Of a stretch of DNA of 60,020 nucleotides, positions 39,944 through 49,600 are shown piece after piece (positions within the stretch are counted from its first letter, which is position 1; the number at the start of each line of letters is the position of its first letter). The stretch is taken from contig WYBB01000134.1 of assembly GCA_011526585.1 (NCBI GenBank), forward strand, positions 1 through 60,020. Direction: 5' to 3'. Both the position numbers and the translations under genes were made by a program. The notes under the pieces are model-generated. The model did not search any database. It was not told the DNA's origin and was given only the letters and a program-made list of their open reading frames with translations. Origin of the DNA: Deltaproteobacteria bacterium. GTDB taxonomy: Bacteria > Myxococcota_A > UBA9042 > PHBI01.

Positions 39944-41268
39944 GCCGTCTCTGCATCCGTTGATGGGCCGGGGCAGAACGGCGCCGCGCTGGACCACCAG
40001 AGCGCGCGCTGCACCGGGTGGGCGAGCCGCTCGCCGAGCGCGAGGACCTGGTCGGGCGCGACCGGCGTGAGGCGGCGCAGGATCTCGTCGGCGGTGATCG
40101 CCGGGATGGGGCGCGGCAGGCCATCCTTCTTGAGGGCGTCGCCGATCGTCTGGACCAGGAGCTCGCTGCTGCGGCCGGCCCTGGCCTGCAGCATGCCCAC
40201 CGTCGCCCAGTGCAGGAGGTCGAGCCAGCGCTCGGGCAGGCGCCGACAGAGCTCCTTGAGGAGCTGATGGCCGCGGTCGACCGCGACCTCGCCGCCGGTC
40301 ATCACCGCGCGCGGCAAGGTGCGCACGGCGGCGGCGCGTGCGTCGAGGAAGACCTCGCGATGGCGCAAGAGGGCCTTGTCGTTCATGAGCTTCTCGACCG
40401 CGCCGAGCCAGGGCTCGACGGCCGTGCCGCGCGCGTCGTGCCGCGCCAGGCCAGCGGCGGCCTCGAAGGCGACGCGGTAGATGCGCGCGCGCTCGAGCGG
40501 CTCGTTCTCGCGCGCCGCGCCGGCGAGCGCGTGTCCGAGCAGGCCCTCGGCGCTGGCGAGGTCGCCCGCCGCCGACAGGACCGCCGAGAAGCGCGCGTCG
40601 GCGAGCGCGCGCCCGAGGTTGTCGCGCGGGGCCTCCTGCCACGCCCGCTCCGCGTCGCCGAGCCACTCGCTCGCGATGATGTGAGAGGCGGTCACGCGCG
40701 AGAGCACGCTCGCCATCGCCTCGAGACGCGCCATCGGCCGCTGGGTGTGACGCAGCCAGGCGTTCTCGGCCTCGGACGCGCTCCAGTCGCGCTCGCGACA
40801 CCAGGCGACGATCGCCGCCTCGCGATCGGTCTCGCTCGTGAGCGCGCGCAGGAACGGCTCGAACTCGGCGCTGGGCGGGTAGCCCGCGGCGACGAGGCGC
40901 GTGATGCATACGAAGCGATCGGCCTGGGTGAGCTCGGACCAGCCGGCCTCCGCCGGAGACAACCCCGACCAAACCGCCATGATGCGCTCGGAGAGCTCCG
41001 GCTCGGCCGCCAGCCACAAGCTGTCGGCGTCCATGACCGCGCGGAGTGCGACGTCGCGCAGCGCGGGCGTCGGCGGCATGACCGAGACGAGGAGCTTGAG
41101 CACGTGCAGGCGCGCGCTCTCCGGGAGGGCGCCGAGCTCGGCGATCCCCTCGCCCAGGCGACAGCGCGTCGCCACCGCGAGCATGCCGATCGCGGGGCGC
41201 ATCTTGTCGTCCGCCGCCGTGTGGAGCGCGTCGAGCTGCGTGAGGAAATCGTGGGCCGTCGCGGTCAT
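39931..41268 (-). CDS. Unknown all-helical protein
   Basis: The protein has 445 residues from the ATG at 41268, which has AAGG seven bases upstream; a GTG two codons earlier is possible. The sequence is rich in Ala, Leu and Arg with regular helical spacing, like proteins built of HEAT- or TPR-type repeats, but I cannot assign a family. There is no signal peptide or membrane segment, so it is probably cytoplasmic. It lies divergent from the CAP-domain lipoprotein and convergent with the protease (13-bp overlap). No function can be proposed from context. Confidence 0.75.
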   Translation of the reverse strand: MTATAHDFLTQLDALHTAADDKMRPAIGMLAVATRCRLGEGIAELGALPESARLHVLKLLVSVMPPTPALRDVALRAVMDADSLWLAAEPELSERIMAVWSGLSPAEAGWSELTQADRFVCITRLVAAGYPPSAEFEPFLRALTSETDREAAIVAWCRERDWSASEAENAWLRHTQRPMARLEAMASVLSRVTASHIIASEWLGDAERAWQEAPRDNLGRALADARFSAVLSAAGDLASAEGLLGHALAGAARENEPLERARIYRVAFEAAAGLARHDARGTAVEPWLGAVEKLMNDKALLRHREVFLDARAAAVRTLPRAVMTGGEVAVDRGHQLLKELCRRLPERWLDLLHWATVGMLQARAGRSSELLVQTIGDALKKDGLPRPIPAITADEILRRLTPVAPDQVLALGERLAHPVQRALWWSSAAPFCPGPSTDAETAQVD

Positions 41269-41330
41269 CCCCACGCCTTACGCCAGCTCGGTGCCGACGA
41301 CAACGGTCAGCGTGCCTCGATTGGCGATGA

Positions 41331-41361
41331 GATCCCGCCTTCGGTATCCTCGGCGGGGATC
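41331..41361 (+). promoter_or_regulatory. Hairpin in the leader of the CAP-domain lipoprotein
   Basis: GATCCCGCC and GGCGGGGATC face each other across a loop of about 12 bases, giving nine pairs with one bulged G. It ends 19 bp before the ATG at 41380, so it could influence translation of that gene or be part of an operator in the divergent region. No experimental basis. Confidence 0.3.
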
Positions 41362-41379
41362 GAACGATGGGGGAGGCGG

Positions 41380-43665
41380 ATGTTCGGTGCTGGGCTCGAG
41401 GGGACAGGTGGAGGTCGTCGTCTTGTCCCGCCGTGGCTCGCGTACGCGGTCGCAGGCGCGGTGACGATCGTGAGCGCGTGCATCCCGGCGTACGATGACG
41501 CGGCCAATGTGATCCGCGATGCGCAGGACGCCGATCTCGCGAGCGTGGATGGGGTGGATGGCGCGGACGGCGCGGTGGACGGCGGCGCCGACGCGAACGA
41601 CGGCGACGCTGTCGCCGAGCGCGATGTGGACGCGGACCTCGGCGGTGGTGACACGGAGATCGCCGAGGTCGACGCCGAGACCGAGACGCGCGTCGAGACC
41701 GACGCGTCGACGCCCGATGTGCCCTCGGAGGACACCCCGCTCAACGAGGTGTCCGCGGATGGTGACGCCGCCGCGCAGCCCGACGACGGCCCCGGCACCA
41801 CGATCTGTGCGTGCCCGGATGGCTACTTCTGTGACGAGGACGGCGCCTGTGTCGACCACGTCTGCGGCGACGGCCGCATCGACGGCCCCGAGGCGTGTGA
41901 TCCGCCCGGCGCCTGTCCCACCTCGTGCGACGACGGCCAGGTCTGCACCGCGGACTCACTGGTCGGAGAGGCCTCTGCGTGCACGGCGCGTTGTGTATTC
42001 ACCGAGCGCACGACCTGCGCGGGCGGTGACGGCTGCTGTCCCGCCGGGTGCAACGCCGCCAGCGATGGCGACTGCTCGCCGAGCTGCGGTGACGGCCTCG
42101 TCTCGCCGCCCGAGCGCTGCGACCCGCCCGCCTCGTGCCCCACCTCGTGCGACGACGGTAACGCCTGCACCGTCGACCGCCTCTTCGGCAGCGCCGCCGC
42201 CTGCAGCGCCAACTGCTCGAACACCCCGATCGTCGTGTGCGTCCCGGGCGACGGTTGTTGCCCCGCGGGCTGCCACGCGCTCAATGACGGCGACTGCGAT
42301 CCGGTCTGCGGCAACGGCGTCGTCGAGTCACCCGAGCGCTGCGACCCGCCGTCGTCCTGCCCGACGAGCTGCAACGACAACGACGCCTGCACCGTCGACA
42401 CGATCGTCGGCGCCGCGAGCGAGTGCACGCGCCGCTGCGAGCGCACCGCCGTCACGACCTGTCGTCACGGGGACGGCTGCTGCCCCGACGGCTGCAACGT
42501 GCTCAATGACGGTGACTGCGATCCCGATTGCGGCAACGGCGTCATCGAGCCGGGCGAGACCTGCGACCCGCCCGGCAGTTGCCCGACGAGCTGCAACGAC
42601 GGCAACGTGTGCACCACCGACCGTCTCACCGGCAGCGCCTCGAGCTGCACGCGCGCCTGCACCTCGACCGCGATCACCACCTGCACCGGCCCCGACGGCT
42701 GCTGCCCGAGCGGCTGCAACAACAACAACGACCGCGACTGCGCGCCTGCTTGCGGCAACGGCGTCGTCGAGTCGGGCGAGACCTGCGACCCGCCGGGCAG
42801 CTGCCCGACGAGCTGCAACGACGGCAACGCGTGCACCACCGACACCGCCACCGGCAGCGCCGCGAGCTGCACGCGCGCCTGCGGCCATACACCGATCTCG
42901 GTCTGTGTGAGCGGCGACGGCTGCTGCCCCGCGGGCTGCAACGCGAACAACGACGGCGACTGCGCGCCCGTCTGTGGCAACGCCGTCATCGAGCCGGGCG
43001 AGACCTGCGATCCGCTCTACACCTGCCCGGTCGCTTGCGACGACGGCGTCGCCTGCACCGCCGATACGCTCGACGGCACGGCGTGCACGCGCCAGTGCCG
43101 CTCGACGCCGATCAGCGCCTGCCAGGGCGGTGACGGCTGCTGCCCGGGCGCGTGCAGCGCCGCCAACGACTACGATTGCGCCGGCGACTGCGGCGGCTGC
43201 GCGCTCGATTGCAGGAACGACGCGACCTGGCCTTCGGGCTGGCGCTATTTCGAGGACCGCGTGCTCCAGCTCACCAATCAGCGGCGCGCCGGCGGTGCGA
43301 CCTGTGGCGGGGTCTACTACCCGCCGGTCGGCGCGGTCACCTTCGACGCGCGCCTGCGCGAAGCGGCCCGCTGCCACACGCTCGACATGGCCATGACCGG
43401 CGTCGTGCAGCACGAGGGTTCCGACGGCAGCACCCTCCTCGAGCGCCTGGACGACGCCGGCTTCGAACCGCAGGCCGCCGCCGAGAACCTCGCCGGCGGG
43501 GTCTTCACGCCCGAGGACGTCGTCGCCGCGTGGATGCTCTCGGCCGGTCACTGCTCCAACCTGATGTCGTCGTACGTGACGAGGCTCGGGGTCGGCTATG
43601 TCGCCTGGGACGAGACGCTCTATCAGCGCTACTGGACCCAGGACTTCGGCACGCCCGCCAATTGA
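41380..43665 (+). CDS. CAP-domain (SCP/PR-1-like) lipoprotein with six tandem Cys-rich repeats
   Basis: The protein has 761 residues. The N-terminus has a hydrophobic segment with lipobox VSAC, then an Asp/Ala/Glu-rich linker. Six tandem 74-residue Cys-rich repeats follow (about residues 162-600), each of the form CGNGVIEPGETCDPPxSCPT-SC(D/N)DGNxCT...DGCCPxGC. The last 150 residues are a CAP domain: LQLTNQRRAGG, the AENLAGG segment with a conserved Glu, and WMLSAGHCSNLMSS with a conserved His; GVGYVAW closes it. Bacterial CAP proteins are extracellular and their activity is poorly defined. The ATG at 41380 has GGAGG three bases upstream. Confidence 0.9.
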   Translation: MFGAGLEGTGGGRRLVPPWLAYAVAGAVTIVSACIPAYDDAANVIRDAQDADLASVDGVDGADGAVDGGADANDGDAVAERDVDADLGGGDTEIAEVDAETETRVETDASTPDVPSEDTPLNEVSADGDAAAQPDDGPGTTICACPDGYFCDEDGACVDHVCGDGRIDGPEACDPPGACPTSCDDGQVCTADSLVGEASACTARCVFTERTTCAGGDGCCPAGCNAASDGDCSPSCGDGLVSPPERCDPPASCPTSCDDGNACTVDRLFGSAAACSANCSNTPIVVCVPGDGCCPAGCHALNDGDCDPVCGNGVVESPERCDPPSSCPTSCNDNDACTVDTIVGAASECTRRCERTAVTTCRHGDGCCPDGCNVLNDGDCDPDCGNGVIEPGETCDPPGSCPTSCNDGNVCTTDRLTGSASSCTRACTSTAITTCTGPDGCCPSGCNNNNDRDCAPACGNGVVESGETCDPPGSCPTSCNDGNACTTDTATGSAASCTRACGHTPISVCVSGDGCCPAGCNANNDGDCAPVCGNAVIEPGETCDPLYTCPVACDDGVACTADTLDGTACTRQCRSTPISACQGGDGCCPGACSAANDYDCAGDCGGCALDCRNDATWPSGWRYFEDRVLQLTNQRRAGGATCGGVYYPPVGAVTFDARLREAARCHTLDMAMTGVVQHEGSDGSTLLERLDDAGFEPQAAAENLAGGVFTPEDVVAAWMLSAGHCSNLMSSYVTRLGVGYVAWDETLYQRYWTQDFGTPAN
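41863..43188 (+). repeat. Six in-frame tandem repeats with exact 222-bp period
   Basis: The equivalent TGC (or TGT) Cys codon starts each unit at 41863, 42085, 42307, 42529, 42751 and 42973, always 222 bp apart; the last unit is a few codons shorter. The DNA is most alike in units 3 to 5, for example the CNDGNxCTTD segment, suggesting recent duplication or gene conversion. Each unit encodes about 12 Cys residues. Confidence 0.9.
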
Positions 43666-43677
43666 CATCGCGCCTGC

Positions 43678-46600
43678 TCAGCGCGCGGTCTTCGTCTTGG
43701 GGGCGTATTTGCCGAAGACCTCGGCGTTCTGCGCGGCGATCTTCTGCGACTTGAACTGCTCGGCCCAGTCGTCGGACACGATGCCGATCGCGCCCGCCTT
43801 GATCTTGTCGCCGGTCTTCAGGGTGGTCGTGTAGTCGGGTCCGACCGGATCCTGACCGTCGAGCATCATCTCGGAATATTGCCCGGCGTCGTAGCGCACG
43901 GTGTTGCCGTTGGAGGTCGGGCCGTGGTCGGTGGTCCTGTCGCCGTTCTGGGCGTAGCTGTCCTGCACGCTCGACACGCCGGCGGGGAGCTCGTCCTTCT
44001 TCTTGTCGACCTTGAAGCGCAGGCCCTCGAACACGATCCAGGTGCCGGCCGAGAGATCGACGTCCGCCTGCGAGAAGCGGCTGGTCTCCTCGTCGAAGCC
44101 GACGTTGCCCTGGCCGGTCGCGTCGGCCCCGAACTGCAATTTCGCCATGTCGATCTCGGTGCCGCCGTCGGCGAAGTGAAATTGTCGCAATGTGCCAAGG
44201 GCGCTGACGGAGATCCCGCCCGCCAGCGAGCCGCCGCCGGCGACGTCGATGTCGAGCAGGCTCGAGAGGAGCGGGCGCGTCGCGCCGCCGGCCAGCGGCG
44301 TCTTCGTCGCCGAGAGCTGCCCGTCCTTGCTGCCGAGCTTCATGTCGACGCCGCCGCCGGTGATATAGCCGACGAAATTGGCGACGATCTTGCGCAGCTC
44401 GGCCTCGCGCGCGGCGCTGTAGTCCTCGCGTTTGTCTTCGGCCCACTCGTCGGCCGCGTCCCAGCCGACGGTCTCGCCGAACCACTCGACCAGCCACAGG
44501 CCGGCGTCACTCGCGGCGCGGCCGTAATCGCCGCGGCCGATGTCGTAGAGCATGCCGTAGTCGAGCACCGTCTCGATGCCCTGGTCGACGTACTTCTTCA
44601 TCGCGTCGTTGAGCGAGTCCTGGAACGACGCGAATGCCAGCGGTTGGGCCTCGACGAGCTTCGTCTTGGGGTCGGCGTTCAACATCTTCACAACCGAGTC
44701 GGCGATATTCGCCCAGCCGCCGGTCAGGGACTCGCCCCATTTGTTGAACGCGAATTCGACGCCCTTGAGCAGCATGGTCCAGAACGCGTTGTCGTCGAGG
44801 TCGCGGATCGCCTGGATGCGCTTGCCCCAGGCGTCCATGTCGAAGCCCCAGCTCGACAGGTCCTCGCCCTTGATGTCCTTCCACCAGCTCGACCACATCT
44901 GGCGGATGTTGTCGCTGACGTCGAGCTTGATGACGCCGTTGACGATGTTCAGGTGCAGGAAGGTCTCGCCGTTGGGGTAGAGGAGCCTGGTCTGCCCGTT
45001 GAGCTTGTCGAGCGCGCTGATCTCGTAGTCGACCTTGTACATCGGCGCGACGAATTGATCGTTCTTCTGGGCGCGCGGGTCGTTGGCGTCGTAGTTGCCG
45101 GAGGTCTTGCCGACCAGCTTGGCGTTGGCGGTGAGCGAGCCTTCGCCCGAAGCGATCGCGATCGTGGTCACGCCGCCCTGATCGGTGAGCGTGATGCCCT
45201 GGAGCGAGGCGCCGGCCAGGCCGTGCGCGGTGTTGATGCCCGAGCCCTTCACGCCCATGCCGAAGTCGAGCTGCTTGGCGGTGACGCTGTCGATCGACGC
45301 CGTCGTCGCCTGGTGGTCGGTGCCCATGTCGGTGACGGCGACCTTGGTGTTGGCGACGCTGACGCCTTCGACGTCGAGCGTGGTCGCGCCGTCGCCCTCG
45401 CCGAGCTCGACCTCGGCGTCGCCGCTGAAGCTCTCGATCCCGAGCTTCAGGTCGTCGTCGACGAGCGACACGCTCACGCCGTCGACCCTGGCGCTGGCGT
45501 TGGCGTCGAGGACCTGCTTGCCGTTCTTCTGCATCCAGATGTCGAGGTCCTGCACGCGGCCCGACGCCACCGACAAGGCCAGCGACGGGTCGCCGCCGTC
45601 GAGGCGCATGCGCCCGACGTCGATCCCGTAGAGCGTGCCCGCCGCGAGCGAGATCGACCGCTCGATGGCGCTGACGCGCTCGCTGCCGTCGCCAAAGCGC
45701 TCACGCTTGTTGCCCTTGCCGCTGTAGCGGATGTCGCGCCCGGCCAGCGAGTCGATGTGCAGCTTGTGCAGCCACAGGGACTCGACCGGCGACTCGCCGT
45801 CGGGCACCTCGCCGGCCTTGAACTTCACGCCGACCGTGACCTTGACGCCCTTCATCGCCGCCTTGCCGACGCCGAGGCGCGTGCCGGCGCCGAGGTAGTC
45901 GACGCCCGTCAGCGTCAGCTCGCCGAGGCCGACGGTGGTCGTCAGCTCGTTGGTGTTGCGGTCGAAGCTGCCGTCGACCGAGAGCTTGCCGAGCTTGCTC
46001 GCCTTGCCGCCGACGGCGATGATCCGGCTGATGAGCGTGCCGCCGCCGGGCTTGTCCTGCGTGTCGGTCTTCTTGAAGCCGAGCTTGTCGAGGGTCAGGT
46101 CGCCGAGGCCGAAGTCGACCGCGCCCGACGAGAGCGCCTCGGCGTGAAGACCCTGGAGCGAGAGGTCGCCGTTGGCCTTCAGCGAGTCGCCGACCGAGGC
46201 GGACATCGACGCGGAGATCGAGGCGATGTCGAACTTGCCTTCGGCGGTCTTCAGCGCCGCCGCGTCGAGCCCGGGCAGGTGCACGCCCTCGAGCGAGAGG
46301 CCCTTCAACGAGACGGTCGGCAGCTCGATCAGGATCTGCTCGCCTTCGACCCCCATGGTCAGCCTGAGCCCGCTGCCCGAGACCTCGGGGATCTTCAGCG
46401 CGGCGACGTCGACCGACTTGATGCGGTGGCTCGCCGGCTTGCCTTCGCTGGCGGCGACCTTCTCGACGCCGACCGTGGCGTCGGCCCTGAGGCTCGGCAT
46501 CACCGCGCCGCCGAGCGCGATGCGCATGCGGCTCGAGGCGTAGTCGATCGCCGGGATCGTCAGGGGACCCAGGCCGAGCTCGAGCGCGTAGCTGCCGCTC

Positions 46601-49600
46601 AAGTCCGCGTCGGCGTCGCCGGTGGCGACCTTCATCACCTGCTCGAGGTTCGGCAGGCCCGAGACCTTGACGTGGATGTTCTCGAGCGAGGTCTCGCCCG
46701 AGAGGCCGAGCGAAGACTCGTAGGCGTCGATGATCTTCTGCGGGCCGGCGAGCTCCTCCTGGAGCGCCTTCTTGTCCCCGAGCAGGGCCGCGATCTCGTC
46801 CTCGATCGTCTGGATGCGCGCCTTGTCCTGGAGCCTGGCCTGCTCGGCGTCGACGTGCTTCTTGACCTTGGCTTCGCTCTTGGCCGCGGCGAGGCGCTTC
46901 TTCGCCGCCTCGATGCGCCCGTCGATCACCCCGATCTGCGAGAGCACCCGATCGCGATCCGCGTAGGCCTGGGTGTAGCTGGCGAGGCCCTCTTCGATCG
47001 CCGCGAGCTGGGATTGCAGATCGGCGTAGGGCTCGCCCTTTTCGCGTCGCCGCGCGATCTCCTCGAGCAGCGCGCGTTTCTTGTCCTCGGCGGTCTTCTT
47101 GCCCTGCTCGACGCCGACGCCGCGCGCGTAGACCTTGTCGAGCCCGAGCTCGACGCTCGAGCCCTCGGGTCCGCTCGTCACCTGGAGCGAGAGACCTTCG
47201 GCGCCGACCTCGTCGACCGTCGTGCCGCCGGCCTGGACGTCGGTGGCGCGCACGGTGCCGAGCCCCACCTTGGTCGTGCCGGCGTCGGGCTTCATGAGGC
47301 CCGTCGGGTCGGAGAGCAGATCGACGTCCGCTTCGGCGGACAACCCCGTCGCGGTCGCGCCGCCGACGTTGATGCCGCCGGTCGACAGGTTGTGCATCTC
47401 GATCTCGCCGACCGTCACCTTGGAATGCGCCTCGGTCGAGGTGACGGGCTGATTGCCGTCGAGGCTGGTCGCCGAGGCCTCGCTGGTGCCGGAGTGGATC
47501 GCGATCCCGGAGATCTGGATCTGCTCGATCGCGATGGGGTGACCGGAGAGCGCCTGCTCACAGGCCTTGAACTCGGCGAGCAGCGCCTTGTCCTTCTCGA
47601 TGTCGGCGCCGTGCGCTTCCCAGAGGCTCGCCATCTTCTCGGCGACCTCGCCGTAGCTGCGGCCGTCCGCGAGCACGACCTGCCACTGCGCGTGCAGCGC
47701 GTCGAACTGCGTCTTCTCGAGTGCGTTCCGCTCGGCGAGGTCGCGCAGCGCGAAGTAGCGGTCGCGCGTCTTGATGAGCGCCACCGCCTTGGGCCCGCCG
47801 CCGGAGAGCGTGAGCCCCTTGACCTCGATCTGGCCGACGTCGGCCGAGACCTCGGAGGCGACGTAGTCGCCCGCCTTGTTCTGCGAGCCCTCGCCGCCGA
47901 GACGCTTGATCGTCTTCATGTCGAGCGAGCTCGCCAGCGCGTCGCCTTGTCCCGAGATGTCGATGCCGTCGACGTTCACCTCGTCGACATCGGCGCCGTC
48001 GGTGTCGACGCCCTGCACGTTGACGTTGTCGATCGAGAGCGTCGCGCCGGCGTGATGCGAGAGATCCTTGTGGATGAGGTGCAGGATGTCGCCGAGGCCG
48101 GCGCCGTCGGGCACGCGGTAGCCGAGGCTCGCGGCGCGCTCGCGCATGAGCGTCACGCGCTCGTCGCTGGCGCCTTGGCGGGCGTCGGCGCCGAGCAGGC
48201 GATGCAGCTCGAAGATGTCCTGATAGAGCTGTTCTTTCTGCTGCCAGCCGGGGATCGCGCCGGTGAGCTGCTGGCGCTCTTCGGACCAGCGCGCGATGTC
48301 GCCCTCGAGGCGCCCTTTCTTGTGCGCGTCGGTCTCCGAGAGCCCGCCTTCGGGCAGCGCGGCGAGCTGCGTCTGCGCGCCTTCGATCATCTCGGCGAGC
48401 TGTTTGACGCGCGCCTCGAAGTGCACCGAGGGGCGGGTGTCGTAGGTGAGCTCGAGGCCGCTGACCGACGACTTGTCGACGTAGGTGTCGGCGCCGATCT
48501 GCACGCCCTCGACCTGCACGCCGCCGACCGAGAGCTGGATCCCGCCCTGCGAGCCTCCCGGGAAGCCGCCGAGGTACGTGGCGAGCTCCTGGGTGGAGGA
48601 CTCGATGCGCCCGGTCATGAGCCCGTTGATGAGGCTCCTCGCGGGGTTGTGCTTGGCGACCAGCGCGAGGATCTGCGAGGCGTCGGGGTTGTCGGAGTAG
48701 TCGACGTCCTCTTCTTCGAGCAGGAAGTTGATGGCCTGCGCGCCGACGTGCCCGATCGACGCGAGCTTGCCGGGACCGGTGATCATGATGCCGCGGGCGT
48801 CGATGAGCTTGGCCTCGGCGATGACGCGCTGCTTCTGGTCGGGGCGGCCGGGGGTGGGCCAGCGCACGTCGAGGTGCAGGTCGGTCATGCTGACCGGGCC
48901 GGTCTGGATCAGCAGGTCGCCGAGCGGGAAGCGCACGGCGTCGAGCTCGAGGGTGGGCGCCTTGAAGACGAGGCGCCCTTCGCCGGCGTCGAACTCGGCG
49001 TCGACGCGGTTGCGGTCCTCGTCCTCGGCGGAGCCGCCTTCCCGATCGATGTCGGCGAAGTCGAGGCCGAAGAAGTCCTCGTTGCCGTTCTTCGAGGTCG
49101 TCATGTCCTCGAGCTCGTCGACGGCGAGGTTCTCGACCTTGACGCCCTTGCGCCCGAGCGCCTGCTTGACGAGCGAGGGGCGGTCGCGATCGGGCTTGTC
49201 GCCGACCTCTTCGCCGTTGCGCTTGGCTTCGCGCCACGCCTTCTTCTCCGCGCGGATCTCCTGGCGCGTCTCCTGGTTGGCGTGCGTGATGGCGCCGATC
49301 ACCTTGAAGACGCGGAGCTTGGGCTTGTCGTCTTCGCTGGTGATCTGCTGTTCGAGCTTCAGGCAACCGAGCCACGCGGCGGCGCGCTCCTCGGGGCTGC
49401 CCTCGGCGGGGATCCCGCTCGGGTCGCCGACGAGGCCGAGCGCGCCCTCGACCGCGGCGCGGCGCGCGCCGTCCTGGAAGATCTGCGCGAGCTCGGGCCC
49501 CTGCGAGAGCGCCTGCAGCTTGGCCGCGATGGTCGCGCGGTGGCCCGCGGCGAGCACGAGCTTGAGCGTGCCGGTGAGCTTGTGAGCCGGGGACTCGAGC

